Source: an uncultured Burkholderiales bacterium (GTDB lineage: Bacteria; Pseudomonadota; Gammaproteobacteria; Burkholderiales; Burkholderiaceae_C). Taken from it: 64,000 bases of DNA. Below the pieces are notes generated by a model. That model saw only the letters and a list, made by a program, of their open reading frames with translations, was not told the origin of the DNA and searched no databases. Positions 42,415 through 52,292 of the stretch are shown one piece after another; position 1 is the first letter of the stretch, and each line of letters opens with the position of its first letter. The stretch is from contig CAIQHG010000068.1 of NCBI GenBank assembly GCA_903871545.1, positions 23,452 through 87,451 of the forward strand, given 5' to 3'. A program made the translations under genes and the position numbers.

Positions 42415-42570
42415 TCAAAAGGCAACATGCGGCGCAGGTTCTTGGCACCAACCCCCATCCATCCTCACATGAGTACGCATGCCCTGTCGTTCCATCCAAT
42501 CCGCCAACGAGTGCTTAAAAGAGCCCTCTTGTGCAGTGACCGCTATACGCAAAGTCTGCAATTGCGACAT
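42415..42570 (-). CDS. possible 51-residue protein, unrecognised
   Basis: The frame reads MSQLQTLRIAVTAQEGSF, then WMERQGMRTHVRMDGGW to a TGA. The composition is protein-like but there is no well-spaced ribosome-binding site and no family likeness. It may be the start of a gene lost by truncation. Confidence 0.25.
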   Translation of the reverse strand: MSQLQTLRIAVTAQEGSFKHSLADWMERQGMRTHVRMDGGWCQEPAPHVAF

Positions 42571-42631
42571 ACTCTTTTTTGTATCAGTTGATGATATATG
42601 CCCAGACTAATCACCTCTGATAAATAAACTA

Positions 42632-43264
42632 CTAAACCACTTTGTCGCTAATAGTTTGAGGGTAGGGGACAGTCTCTTTAAAGGAAGTTCGCTGCTCAAG
42701 TACCGAAAAATATTGTGCCAAGGATGGATAAAGTTTTCTCCAGTTAAATTCAGTAAAACGGACACTCAAATAACCTAACGCAGATCCCACTGAAATATCC
42801 CCTAAGCTAAAACTGTTACCAACGGCGTAAGTCCGTTGATCAATTAAACGGGCTATTTCGCCAACACCACCTTGTATCTTTCGAATTTGACGCGCCGACC
42901 AATCTTGGCTTTCGTTTTCACCACGCATGCGTTCAAAAAATAACAAAACCACAGCGTCGCATACCCCATCAGAGAGAACTTCAAATTGTTTAGCGCAGAG
43001 TCTGCCAGGAACATCAGAGGGGAGTAACGGGACCCTTGGAAACATGAGTTCTAAGTACTCAAGAATAAATCGTGAATCGTAGATGCTGCTTTCGTCATCC
43101 AACAGTAGTACGGGTAACTTGGCGAGTGGGTTGTATTTTGGGGTGATGGCGTCGTTATTCCAAGGCACTTCGGTGATGAGTTTAAAAGGAATATTTTTTT
43201 CTATTAACGCGATACGCACTTTACGAGCGTAGGGGCTAGGTGTTGCACTGATGAGTTGAAACAT
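42632..43264 (-). CDS. glutathione S-transferase family protein
   Basis: A 210-residue cytosolic GST. The N-terminal thioredoxin-like domain begins MFQLISATPSPYARKVRIAL, with the catalytic-region Ser/Pro-Tyr, and contains the glutathione gamma-Glu loop IYDSRFILEYLE near residue 60. The C-terminal domain is helical (YAVGNSFSLGDISVGSALGYL, the conserved N-capping box). The class is a bacterial GstA-like type; the substrate is unknown. It is monocistronic. Confidence 0.87.
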   Translation of the reverse strand: MFQLISATPSPYARKVRIALIEKNIPFKLITEVPWNNDAITPKYNPLAKLPVLLLDDESSIYDSRFILEYLELMFPRVPLLPSDVPGRLCAKQFEVLSDGVCDAVVLLFFERMRGENESQDWSARQIRKIQGGVGEIARLIDQRTYAVGNSFSLGDISVGSALGYLSVRFTEFNWRKLYPSLAQYFSVLEQRTSFKETVPYPQTISDKVV

Positions 43265-43833
43265 AGGGGTTTAATTTTTACTAGAACACTAGAGATACTG
43301 TTTTGCAGTGAGCTAAAAAGTTAAGCTGAGAGATGCTCAAGCGTATCATAGCGCTCGATTTGCACCCTAAGTTGTTATATGCCCTGCACAAAGTAATTTT
43401 TGTAAATTAGTTACCCAACTGTGCCCCGCTTGGCACTTGTTAACTCAACCGCAATCTTTAGTGCCAACCACCGCTCTTCACTGCTCTTCACTGATCTTTA
43501 GCGGCCAAGAGTCATAACCGCTAAAGGCACTTCAAGCAGTGCAGACCATACGATTTTTTCGTGTTCTATTTTTTTCTCACCACGCTTGGCTCTGAGCAGG
43601 CGGTAAGCTGCGGGAAAATCTGGTGCGCCAATATCATAGAGCTCATAGAGCCGGGTTTTCTAAAACTTAACAGTGAAGCCGCAATAGGGAAGAACAATTG
43701 GCGCCTAGAACCCATTTCGCATCATTTGGCTTCTCAACTGAGTATGCGGGTTTAACCCTAGGCCTTAATAGTTTAAAGCTTAATTTTTTATCAGCTAAAA
43801 AATATAATACTCCTTTTGATTGAGGCTATTACC
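43265..43833. other. intergenic with 10-bp repeat
   Basis: The region upstream of the second Liv operon. It holds a repeat at 43471-43500 and an unconvincing GTG-started frame at 43561-43755. No operator or promoter can be assigned with confidence. Confidence 0.45.
43471..43500. repeat. 10-bp tandem repeat (x3)
   Basis: CCGCTCTTCA, CTGCTCTTCA and CTGATCTTTA in succession; the last unit is degenerate. Confidence 0.7.
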
Positions 43834-45045
43834 ATGATGAACATTCTGAGTAAAACCAGTTTAGCTGGCTTGTTTGCATTTATAAGTTTCAATGCATTGG
43901 CAGCTGATCCCATATTAATTGGCCTGTCTATTACGCAGTCCCCCCCAGGCTCTGTGGTGCAGGGCACTCAAGTCAAGGATGCCATGGAGATCTACCGCGA
44001 TATGATCAACTCCGCTGGCGGTGTGCTTGGGCGACCGATTCAATTTGTTATTGAAGATAACCAAGGCATTCCTGAGAAGGGACGCTCGGCTGTAGAAAAA
44101 TTGATCACCAAAGACAAAGTAGTTGCCATTACAGGCACCCATCAAAGCTCTGTTTGTTTGAGTGAAATAGAAGTAGCGCATCGCTACCAAGTTCCCTACG
44201 TCAACACCAACTGCTGGGCAGACTCAGTTCGCGAAAAAGGTTACCCGGAAGTTTTTAATACCTCACCCTACAACTCCCTGGTGGCCGACTCTATGGCGGA
44301 TACCATCAAATCAATGAAGGTTAAACACGTTGTGGGCTTCGCTGAAAATACGGACTACGGTATTGGTTTAGCAAAAGGTCTTGGCGCTGCACTAAAGAAG
44401 AAAGACCCTGGTGTTGAATTTAAATTCGAAACCTTGGACAGAGCCAGTAAAGACTTTACGCCTGCAGTGTTAGCGCTCAAGTCCAATCCACCTGAAGTTG
44501 TGGTGCTCACAATGCTGCCGCCTGCCGCTTACATCGCCTTAAACCAACTCTACGAGCAAGGCGTAGCCCCAACCTCTAAAACCATAGTCTACGACGGTGC
44601 TGGAATGGCAGACTATCCAGACTTTTGGCAAAACGTGACCGAGGCGGGTAAATACATGTTGACCATCGGGATGTACCACCCCGATATGAAACAAACCGAA
44701 CTCTCCAAGCAGATTTCTGCGGCGTATAAGAAAAAAACAGGAAATGATCCCAACCGCTTGATCTTCCAAGCAGTAGACTCACTCGTAGTTGTGGTCGAAG
44801 CCATGAAGCAGAGTAAAAGCACAGACCCAGCAAAGATGATTGCTGCGCTAAAGACCGGTACTTTTGATGGGGCTAGGGGGCAGATGAAATTTGACACCTC
44901 CCCGGGCATAAGTTACCAACAGTGGATAGATATTCCCTATGTTAACTATCAACTCACTGATGTGAACCAAAGCGTTGGCAAAACCTCGCTATTACAAGGG
45001 CCTGGAATGCCGCTCAACATTGGTAAGTTACAGCGTCCAAAATAA
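43834..45045 (+). CDS. periplasmic substrate-binding protein of second Liv-type transporter
   Basis: A 403-residue receptor. The ATG at 43834 has GAGG eight bases upstream and gives the signal peptide MMNILSKTSLAGLFAFISF ending ALAAD. Mature motifs are ILIGLSITQSPPGSVVQGT, EIYRDMINSAGGVLGRPIQF and AITGTHQSSVCLSEIEVA. It leads the plus-strand LivH-LivM-LivG-LivF operon. The ligand is not evident; relatives bind amino acids, amides, urea or aromatic acids. Confidence 0.88.
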   Translation: MMNILSKTSLAGLFAFISFNALAADPILIGLSITQSPPGSVVQGTQVKDAMEIYRDMINSAGGVLGRPIQFVIEDNQGIPEKGRSAVEKLITKDKVVAITGTHQSSVCLSEIEVAHRYQVPYVNTNCWADSVREKGYPEVFNTSPYNSLVADSMADTIKSMKVKHVVGFAENTDYGIGLAKGLGAALKKKDPGVEFKFETLDRASKDFTPAVLALKSNPPEVVVLTMLPPAAYIALNQLYEQGVAPTSKTIVYDGAGMADYPDFWQNVTEAGKYMLTIGMYHPDMKQTELSKQISAAYKKKTGNDPNRLIFQAVDSLVVVVEAMKQSKSTDPAKMIAALKTGTFDGARGQMKFDTSPGISYQQWIDIPYVNYQLTDVNQSVGKTSLLQGPGMPLNIGKLQRPK

Positions 45046-45124
45046 AAGTACTTTTCTGTAACCCCATTTCATTTCAACTGTAACTCTTGGTTTTCGCATC
45101 TTTTAGATGTGAGAGTACCCCTAC

Positions 45125-46018
45125 ATGTCATTAATCATAGATCTCGCCGTCAATGGACTCATCATGGGTCTGTTTTATGCTCTCATGGCGGTTGGTTTAT
45201 CTATGATTTTTGGTATTCTTCGAATCGTAAATTTCGCACACGGCGAGTTTTTTATGATTGGCGCCTATGTGTACGCGCTCAGCGCAATGAAGTTGGGGCT
45301 AAACCCTTGGTTTGCACTTGTGTTTGCGGGCATTGCGGGAGCCGTTTTAGGTATGGTCATAGAGCGGCTACTCATGAGGCCCCTTTATGACGGCTACCAG
45401 AGCTGGTCGATTGTTAAAGATGAGTACGCTGTTGTGGTTACGTTTGCGCTCTCACTTCTTTTGATCCATCTGGTCGACAAGGTTGTTGGCCCGTCCCCCT
45501 TTTTGGGGCCAAGTTTAGTGAGCACCAAACGCATTGCGCTAGGACCATTGATGCTCAACGGTCAAAAAATCATTGCTGCGGGAGTCTCCGTTGTGGTGTT
45601 AACTGGTTTGGCTTTGTTTATCAAGAAGTCTGTGTGGGGGCGTCAAATTCAGGCCGTTGCACAAAACCGCTTTGGTGCCTCATTGGCCGGTATTGACCCA
45701 GTCAAAACCACTGCTTTGATTTTTGCAATTTCTGGCCTACTCGCTGCCTTATCTGGCGCATTGATGGCGCCCATCATGAACCCATCCCCCGATGTAGGTT
45801 CATTTCCCGCGCTCAAGTCCTTCATCATAGTAGTGCTGGGTGGTATGGGCTCGATTTGGGGCAGCATGGCAGCTGCAGTTTTGTTGGGTGTGATGGAATC
45901 ATTTTTTGCTGTTTATATCTCCTACGATTACAGAGATACCTTTGGACTCATGGTGCTGATTGCGGTATTGCTTTTCAGGCCCCACGGCCTAGCGGGAAGA
46001 AAGGGGCGTGAGACATGA
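45125..46018 (+). CDS. livH: LivH-type ABC permease (second system)
   Basis: A 297-residue membrane protein with eight or so helices. GLFYALMAVGLSMIFGILRI, VNFAHGEFFMIGAYVYALS, NRFGASLAGIDPVKTTALIF and VVLGGMGSIWGSMAAAVLLG are typical LivH segments. It overlaps livM by four bases (ATGA at 46015-46018) and follows the receptor by 79 bases. Confidence 0.9.
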   Translation: MSLIIDLAVNGLIMGLFYALMAVGLSMIFGILRIVNFAHGEFFMIGAYVYALSAMKLGLNPWFALVFAGIAGAVLGMVIERLLMRPLYDGYQSWSIVKDEYAVVVTFALSLLLIHLVDKVVGPSPFLGPSLVSTKRIALGPLMLNGQKIIAAGVSVVVLTGLALFIKKSVWGRQIQAVAQNRFGASLAGIDPVKTTALIFAISGLLAALSGALMAPIMNPSPDVGSFPALKSFIIVVLGGMGSIWGSMAAAVLLGVMESFFAVYISYDYRDTFGLMVLIAVLLFRPHGLAGRKGRET

Positions 46019-46974
46019 TAGGTAAGCGCAACCTTTGGGCGAACAAACTGACACTGGATTTGAAGTTTTTTTTGCTGCTATGCGGCTTCATCGCTTTGGT
46101 TCCACTTTTGGACTTGACCCCCTACACACTTGGTATTTTGATTATTAGTTTTTACTTTGCATTGATTGCCATTGGTTGGAATTTATTGGCAGGGTTCACG
46201 GGGCAGTTTTCCATGGCGCCTGCAGCTTTTGCCATGATTGGAGGGTATACAGCAGCGCTCTTGAACTATCACTTTGGACTCTCTCTTTGGATTGGTATTC
46301 CAAGCGCAGTAGCGGTCAGCGCGTTGCTTGGGTTTTTGGTCGGCTCCACAGTGCTTGGTTTAAAGGGGCCATACCTGTCTTTAACGACTCTTGCGTTTGC
46401 AGAAGTTACTCGAGTCATTATCAGTAATTCTCATGCCTATACAAGAGGGGACCAGGGCATCAATGTGCCGACATTGATGCAAAGCAGAATTGGTTATTAC
46501 TACTTGTTCCTCGCCGTGTTGATTGCTACAGCACTCTTTGTTTACAGCTTAATGAGGAGTCGCTACGGAGGATTCTTGCTCGCTATTCGAGACGATGCAC
46601 ACGGCGCACAAAGCCGGGGCATTCCTGTTGTTAAGTTTAAATTGATTGCCTTCATCTTGTCCAGCGCCATCAGCGGATTTGCAGGCTGTTTGTACGGCAC
46701 ATTTACGGAATTAGTCAGCCCAGAGATGGGCCTAGTGCAACAGGCCGGTATCATCATCTCCATGGTGGTGATTGGTGGTATGGGCTCACTTTGCGGCCCA
46801 TTAATGGGTGCACTAATCGTTTACCTAGGGTCTGAGTGGTTGCGCAGCGTCGGCAATATTCAGATGATCGTGTTTGCGCTAACCGTGATCATCTTTGCAC
46901 GGTTTTTTAGAACCGGACTTTGGGGTTTGTTTGTGAAGCTCTATTTTTATATTTTGACTGATAAAAAACACTAA
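46015..46974 (+). CDS. livM: LivM-type ABC permease (second system)
   Basis: A 319-residue inner-membrane permease, here as a separate protein in contrast to the fused form at 12-14 kb. WNLLAGFTGQFSMAPAAFAM, GLKGPYLSLTTLAFAEVTRV, GGFLLAIRDDAHGAQSRGI and IISMVVIGGMGSLCGPLMGA are family motifs. It is translationally coupled to livH and followed after 25 bases by the ATPase LivG. Confidence 0.9.
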   Translation: MIGKRNLWANKLTLDLKFFLLLCGFIALVPLLDLTPYTLGILIISFYFALIAIGWNLLAGFTGQFSMAPAAFAMIGGYTAALLNYHFGLSLWIGIPSAVAVSALLGFLVGSTVLGLKGPYLSLTTLAFAEVTRVIISNSHAYTRGDQGINVPTLMQSRIGYYYLFLAVLIATALFVYSLMRSRYGGFLLAIRDDAHGAQSRGIPVVKFKLIAFILSSAISGFAGCLYGTFTELVSPEMGLVQQAGIIISMVVIGGMGSLCGPLMGALIVYLGSEWLRSVGNIQMIVFALTVIIFARFFRTGLWGLFVKLYFYILTDKKH

Positions 46975-46999
46975 AAATAATTCAATAGAATTTCCTGGT

Positions 47000-47731
47000 A
47001 TGAACATGACCCAACCCATAATTAAAGTAAATTCTATTTCCAAGCGTTTTGGCGGGAATCAAGCTGTAGACCACGTCAGTATTGACATTCCCAAAGGCTC
47101 AATACTCGGATTGATAGGCCCTAATGGTTCTGGTAAAACAACGGTATTAAATATGCTGTCTGGGGAGCTGATGCCGGATGAGGGAACAGTTTTTCTCGAA
47201 AATTTGGATATTACCGGCAAGTCCCCCTCAAGCCTTGTGCAACTAGGAGTCACAAGAATGTTTCAAATGACTAAAGTCTTTGTACGCTTAAGTGCCCTTG
47301 ATAATTTACTGATCGCTGGACAGGCCCTAGGTTTGAAAAAAGATGATTGTCTCGCGCGGGCAGATATGCTCATTAAAGAGTTGACCTTGCAAGATGTCCA
47401 GTATTTAGACGCGGTGCAACTCTCGGGTGGACAAAAAAAGTTGCTTGAATTTGGAATGTGTTTCATGGTGCCGCCTAAGGTTGCGTTGTTGGACGAGCCG
47501 TTTGCTGCGGTTCACCCCGTGATGCGACAAACTATGAGTCAATTTATCAAGGATCGACACCAAAAGGGGCAAACCTTTTTATTGGTCAGTCACGATATGC
47601 CCATTATTAAGGAGTTATGTGAGGAAAGTGTTTGCATGAATGCAGGTAAGATCATTGCCCAAGGTAAGACCAAGGACGTTTTGGAAAAAGCTGAGGTAAT
47701 TGAGGCTTATCTTGGGGGCGATCATGGCTGA
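47000..47731 (+). CDS. livG: LivG-type ABC ATPase (second system)
   Basis: A 243-residue ATPase with Walker A IGPNGSGKTTVLNMLSGE (near residue 36), Q-loop and LivG-type insertion TRMFQMTKVFVRLSALDNLL, signature QLSGGQKKLLEFG (near 138), and Walker B KVALLDEPFAAVHPV. The usual G after P in the D-loop region is replaced (DEPFAAVHP instead of DEPAAGLNP), a mild variant. It overlaps livF by eight bases. Confidence 0.9.
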   Translation: MNMTQPIIKVNSISKRFGGNQAVDHVSIDIPKGSILGLIGPNGSGKTTVLNMLSGELMPDEGTVFLENLDITGKSPSSLVQLGVTRMFQMTKVFVRLSALDNLLIAGQALGLKKDDCLARADMLIKELTLQDVQYLDAVQLSGGQKKLLEFGMCFMVPPKVALLDEPFAAVHPVMRQTMSQFIKDRHQKGQTFLLVSHDMPIIKELCEESVCMNAGKIIAQGKTKDVLEKAEVIEAYLGGDHG

Positions 47732-48458
47732 TTATTTACTTGAGATGCGCAGCGTCACCGCAGGCTATGCCAAAGACATTGATGTGCTTAAAGATGTTTC
47801 ATTGCATGTCAAAAAAGGTGAGATCAGCGGGTTGATTGGACTCAACGGGGCAGGCAAGTCCACGCTTATTAAATCTATTTGCGGCTTTTTAAGCCCCAAA
47901 ACTGGAGAGATTTACTTTGACGGCCACCCCTTAAATGCAGTTTTACCCCACAAGTTGATTGACCTCGGAATTTGTTGCATTCCCCAAGAGTCAAGTCTAT
48001 TTCCCATGCTCACCGTGAAAGAGAATTTATTGCTGCCCGTTCAGTCCAGGCGCCATTTGTTTGCTAATTCTTGGCAGAGTCGCTATGAAGAGGTGTTAGA
48101 GCTATTTCCCGCACTAAAAGATAAATTAGGGCAAAGCGCTGGTGAGCTCTCAGGGGGCCAACAAAAACAGCTTGAATTTGCCAAAGCTTGGATGTTGCAG
48201 CCAAAACTGTGTCTAATCGATGAACCAAGTATCGGACTGTCACCCAAAGTAGCTGAGGAGATTTTTCAATGGCTCAGTCGCTTCACAGAGCAGGGTATGG
48301 GTATTTTATTGATCGATCACAATGTACGGCGAGTTGTTAAGATGTCACAAACGATCTTCGTACTCAGTTTAGGCTCCATTGCTGCTAGTGGGGACCAAGC
48401 CATGTTCACAGGCGACTTGCACACCCAAGTCAAAGAGTGGTTGGGGCTTAACTACTAG
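47724..48458 (+). CDS. livF: LivF-type ABC ATPase (second system)
   Basis: A 244-residue ATPase from the ATG at 47724, inside the end of livG. Walker A is IGLNGAGKSTLIKSICGF, the signature is ELSGGQQKQLEFAKAW and Walker B is LCLIDEPSIGLSPKVAEEIF. The upstream in-frame start at 47700 is not needed. It is the last gene of the operon. Confidence 0.9.
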   Translation: MADYLLEMRSVTAGYAKDIDVLKDVSLHVKKGEISGLIGLNGAGKSTLIKSICGFLSPKTGEIYFDGHPLNAVLPHKLIDLGICCIPQESSLFPMLTVKENLLLPVQSRRHLFANSWQSRYEEVLELFPALKDKLGQSAGELSGGQQKQLEFAKAWMLQPKLCLIDEPSIGLSPKVAEEIFQWLSRFTEQGMGILLIDHNVRRVVKMSQTIFVLSLGSIAASGDQAMFTGDLHTQVKEWLGLNY

Positions 48459-48520
48459 TTCGTCAAAGTACCTCCCGCGCCAAACACTTTGCGGTTAACA
48501 AAGAAAAAGCTTTTAAACCA

Positions 48521-48541
48521 CTCGGCTATAAACGAGCCGAG
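48521..48541 (+). other. stem-loop downstream of second Liv operon
   Basis: CTCGGCT and AGCCGAG form a perfect seven-base stem around a seven-base loop, 62 bases past livF. There is no T-run, so it may stabilise the transcript end or separate it from the next gene, and is not a classic terminator. Confidence 0.5.
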
Positions 48542-48600
48542 CACAGGCGCGCAGAATTATTAAGTCTTTAAAGAATTAATTTAGAAAATGAGAGGCAATA

Positions 48601-49584
48601 ATGAATTTTCTCAAATACACCAAAAGTACGCTAAAGATATTGACGATATTAAGCATTTGCTACTGCGCAGCAGTTGGCGCACAGGAGTACCCGAGTAAAC
48701 AACCCATACGGTTGATTGTTACTTTTTCTGCTGGTGGAGGCTCAGATGCGGTCGCAAGGGCTTTAAACACCAAGCTCAGTGAAATTTTGGGCCAAACAGT
48801 TCTAGTTGAAAATAAACCCGGGGCGGGCGGTGCAATAGCGACTGACTATGTTGCGAAATCAGCTCCTGATGGCTATACGATTTTATTCACTGTGTCATCT
48901 CATAGTATCAATCAGGCTTTGATGAACAATCTGCCTTTTAATACTGAGCGTGATTTACGCGGAGTTGCTCTCATTGCAAATTTAGTCCAAGTCTTGGTCG
49001 TTAATCCAAGTGTTCCAGCGCGTAACTTGCAAGAATGGTTTACGCTCGCCCAAAAGGATCCTCTTTATCAACAATTCGCATCGGGTGGCGTTGGCTCTCC
49101 AGGTCATTTTGCAGGAGGATTATTGCAGTCGATGAGCAATCATCCGTTGGTTCATATTCCGTATAAAGGCTCTGGCGCGGCAATGTCGGACATCATCGGT
49201 AATCAAGTTCCAGCCATGATCAGTACCCTGAGCGGGACAATCAATCATATTAAAAGTGGAAAACTAAAGGCTATTGCCATTACCTCCTCACAGCGAAGTC
49301 CGCTTTTGCCAGATGTGGCGACCATCGCGGAGTCTGGAGTGCCCAATTATGAGTCTGATACCTGGGTGGGTATGTTTGCGCCTAAGGCGACCCCGGATGC
49401 AATTGTTCAAAAATTATACAAAGCAACCGTTACAGCATTAGAAGATCCAAGTATCAAAGAGAAAATTGAAGGCCTATCGGGAAGAATCATTGCAGGCCCT
49501 CCCAGCGCACTGGATGCCTTGGTATCAAAAGAAATAAAAGAGTTTACAAAAGTCGTGCGCGATCAAAAAATAAAGCCCGAATAA
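48601..49584 (+). CDS. Bug-family tripartite tricarboxylate transporter receptor (third)
   Basis: A 327-residue periplasmic receptor. The signal peptide ends near AVGAQE; then IRLIVTFSAGGGSDAVARAL, VENKPGAGGAIATDYVAKSA and IPYKGSGAAMSDIIGNQ are the Bug/TctC carboxylate-binding loops. GAGAGG lies just upstream of the ATG. It is in line with the Liv operon but separated by 142 bases and a stem-loop. No TctA/TctB partners are present. Confidence 0.9.
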   Translation: MNFLKYTKSTLKILTILSICYCAAVGAQEYPSKQPIRLIVTFSAGGGSDAVARALNTKLSEILGQTVLVENKPGAGGAIATDYVAKSAPDGYTILFTVSSHSINQALMNNLPFNTERDLRGVALIANLVQVLVVNPSVPARNLQEWFTLAQKDPLYQQFASGGVGSPGHFAGGLLQSMSNHPLVHIPYKGSGAAMSDIIGNQVPAMISTLSGTINHIKSGKLKAIAITSSQRSPLLPDVATIAESGVPNYESDTWVGMFAPKATPDAIVQKLYKATVTALEDPSIKEKIEGLSGRIIAGPPSALDALVSKEIKEFTKVVRDQKIKPE

Positions 49585-49791
49585 TGTCCCCGTTATTTTT
49601 TATTCTGGGTTGGTGCCCGCACGAGCGCCGCGCTCGCTCATTAGAGGAAAAGCGGGCAGGGAAGTTAAGCCCATAGCGGCGAAAAAAATCGTTGTCCATT
49701 CTTTTATTTAATCCAAAATTCTTGCTCCGACAATTGCACTAATGGTTACGGCGGAAATCTTAAGATTTACATCAAAGGGATATCGTGGCAA

Positions 49792-50400
49792 TCAGAATTT
49801 AAGCCCATCAACATCCACAATCTGAACACAAGGGGGTTTTTGCAATATATCCACCTCGTTGCGCTCATCAAGCGCAGCGAGAACCTCACCCGGATTCATT
49901 GCATGTTTTAATTCTGTTGCCTCAAAGTCTGATCGGTTTCTAACGTTTGGTAAATCAAGCCTTAACTTTTCTAATAAGTCGATCATCTTTGCTGCTTTTT
50001 GCTCCGTTAGCAAGTTCAGCTTTAGCTCTAAGTGAGCCCTTTGTTCCTCGAGTCTCGCCGTGCGATTTTGATTTGATAACACAATGGTTGCAGTAAGTAA
50101 GGCAAACAAACCAATGATTCCCTGCAGAAAATGAAAGGGAGGGGGATCGAACTGGGTTTTCAAATAAACGAGATATAACAGGTTTGCAGTCACCCAAATA
50201 AATACAAAGAGCAAAATGAGAGCGAGAAAAATGGGTTTGCCAATGAAGGAGCTGATGCGCTGCAGTAGGCGCTGAGCAAAGCTCATCTTCTCGTCCTCGC
50301 GTGCATAAAAATCCAACACCACTTCGATATTTTGTTTGATTTGCTTGTTCTCTGAGCTATCTGCAATCAAAGCGGAGTCGGTATTTTTAATTTCATTCAA
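49792..50400 (-). CDS. DUF1003 membrane protein
   Basis: A 202-residue protein with two membrane helices (FLALILLFVFIWVTANLLYL and LQGIIGLFALLTATIVL) around residues 55-110, separated by DPPPFHFLQ, the DUF1003 core, then RTARLEEQRAHLELKLNLLT forming a coiled-coil-like cytosolic helix. The N-terminal soluble stretch (about 50 residues) has no recognised domain. The function of the family is unknown. Confidence 0.82.
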   Translation of the reverse strand: MNEIKNTDSALIADSSENKQIKQNIEVVLDFYAREDEKMSFAQRLLQRISSFIGKPIFLALILLFVFIWVTANLLYLVYLKTQFDPPPFHFLQGIIGLFALLTATIVLSNQNRTARLEEQRAHLELKLNLLTEQKAAKMIDLLEKLRLDLPNVRNRSDFEATELKHAMNPGEVLAALDERNEVDILQKPPCVQIVDVDGLKF

Positions 50401-51405
50401 AATTTTCCCAATAATAATTTAAAAATCTCTAAAGCGGACCCATTCTCACACCTATCGCCTATCGCCTATCGCCTTGCCTATTGCCAATTCCTAACATGAC
50501 CTAGCATGATCTAGCCTAGCAGCATCAATTGCTTTGTGAGAATATCCATAGCACTAATTTCTTATTGACATCCTCACCGTTCTTAATTGACGCCTTACTA
50601 CCAATTTTCTAGTCGCTCCAATTTACTTGCCTTCCAAGACTCACAGACATGGTGCGGCGCCACTTGCGGATAACTTTGCATGAGACCGACTTTGCGAAAA
50701 AGTGCAGAACTATTAAAGTAGTTGATACCACATCGCAGCGTACTCGAGGCCGTACGCGAAGGCATCACGAACGAGCAAGATCGGCATGCCGGTTCATTAT
50801 GCGTTATTAAAGTTGGGATTGACATACAAACCCTTTTTTGATACTCATGCCTGGCCCCTTCCAGATTGATTAAACCAATGTCGCACTTAACAAAAGTGGC
50901 ACTCACGCATGCTAGTTAATCAAAACCTTGTGCTCTGTACGCTAGCGAACCCATTGGCTATCTGTTCCATCATTTACATTAAAAATTTAAGGATAACCAA
51001 ATTTAAGTGCTAGATTTAAATTAATAGACTATATCGACTTCGTTAATCGATCTTTATGTTAGATGGGGAACAGATTTCAACTTGAATAGTTGCAACACTA
51101 AAGGAGGGAAACTAAAAGAGCTAAATGATGGAATCGATAAATTTTTCCAAAAAAGGAAGATTTAGGTCAGGAACATGCCATCTCATTGCCTCATTTAGAG
51201 ATTTATTTAGAGACTAAATTTGAGTTAACCGTACAAATGCATATGTCGTTTCATAAGAGGCGTTTTTTGCCTGGCCCATTGCCGCCGCTTTGTGAAAAAA
51301 ATATACGAGGAGTGAGGACCGAGATACAAAAGAAAAGATTTTCGTATAAGTTCGTAAGCTTCAAAATAATTAGCTAATATCCAAAAAAATTAAAGGTCCC
51401 CAGTT
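50401..51405. other. 1-kb intergenic region, probably decayed coding sequence
   Basis: No intact gene recognised. A minus-strand frame at 50598-50906 (102 codons, Cys-rich) and a plus-strand frame at 51186-51377 show no family likeness. In another minus-strand frame around 50770 the sequence VRDAFAYGLEYAAMWYQLL looks protein-like, so a frameshifted gene may once have lain here. A 7-bp repeat occurs at 50451. Confidence 0.4.
50451..50471. repeat. 7-bp tandem repeat (CCTATCG x3)
   Basis: Three exact copies followed by the degenerate CCTTGCCTATTGCC. It lies upstream of the DUF1003 gene. Confidence 0.8.
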
Positions 51406-52107
51406 GTGCACTTTCTCCATGACTCGCTCGCTATCTTTGTAACAGTCTTTGCAACGCTATTTCCAATAATCAATCCACTTGGTGGAGCCCCCATTTTTTT
51501 AAATCTCACGCAGTCTTGCTCTGTACAGACCAGAAAAAAATTAGCCAAAAGCGTCAGCATCAATAGTTTCGTGATGTTGATTTCTGCAATGCTAGTGGGC
51601 CCCCAACTGCTGCTATTTTTCGGCATATCCTTACCTGTCCTTAAAGTTGCGGGCGGACTTGTCATTGCAGTAATGGGATGGAATATTTTGCATGGCCAAT
51701 CTGCCAAATCTTCCAATGAAGACGGTAAAGATTCTTCTGGGATAAGTGACTCAACGGCAATCAGAAATACTTTTTACCCCCTCACGCTCCCCCTAACTGT
51801 AGGCCCAGGATCACTTGCAACAGTGATCGCACTTGTCGCAAACCATAAAAAACATCCCGGATTTGAAATTGAAAAAGAGCTTCCCGCCGTCCTAGGCGCA
51901 CTGCTAGGCGTTTGCGCGATCACCTTAAGTATCTATTTTGCGTACCGCGAGGCATCAAAAATTAAGCTTGCCCTTGGCGAAAACGGCGTCAATGTGCTGA
52001 TGCGTTTGTTCGCCTTCATCTTGTTGGCCATTGGTATTCAGATTATTTGGGGCGGGGTCTATGAGTTGTTGTCGCAAACCATGAAAGAGCTGGCAACCAA
52101 ACAATGA
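51406..52107 (+). CDS. MarC-family inner-membrane protein
   Basis: A 233-residue protein with six membrane helices. FPIINPLGGAPIFLNLTQ near residue 20 is the family hallmark, followed by SFVMLISAMLVGPQLLLFFG, VAGGLVIAVMGWNIL and FYPLTLPLTVGPGSLATVIAL. The start is a GTG with AAAGG nine bases upstream. MarC (UPF0056) proteins are conserved but of unknown function; the old link to multiple antibiotic resistance has not held up. It converges on the cbpM gene. Confidence 0.88.
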   Translation: MHFLHDSLAIFVTVFATLFPIINPLGGAPIFLNLTQSCSVQTRKKLAKSVSINSFVMLISAMLVGPQLLLFFGISLPVLKVAGGLVIAVMGWNILHGQSAKSSNEDGKDSSGISDSTAIRNTFYPLTLPLTVGPGSLATVIALVANHKKHPGFEIEKELPAVLGALLGVCAITLSIYFAYREASKIKLALGENGVNVLMRLFAFILLAIGIQIIWGGVYELLSQTMKELATKQ

Positions 52108-52292
52108 AAGGTCAGGCTCGCTGTCACCTGCGCAATCCCCCACCCCCACCCCCTCGCCCCACATGCATCCATCCAACCGTCCCAAGTACGACGGCGAGTC
52201 AACACATTGCCAACCCAAGCCGCCAAAAGCATGCGAGGTTGTGGGGCTCTAACGTGCCAAAGAGCTTCCTGCAGGGAAGGTAAGAGAGGTGC

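Larger units (their letters stand above)
42159..42631. other. intergenic with 10-bp repeat and a weak small frame
   Basis: Contains the promoter of the HU gene's upstream side, the repeat at 42271-42300 and a 51-codon minus-strand frame (42415-42570) described separately. No RNA gene is recognised. Confidence 0.45.

Noticed and set aside
43561..43755. 64-codon frame upstream of the second Liv receptor
   Set aside because: GTG start without a good ribosome-binding site and no recognisable motif; it may be decayed DNA but cannot be supported as a gene.
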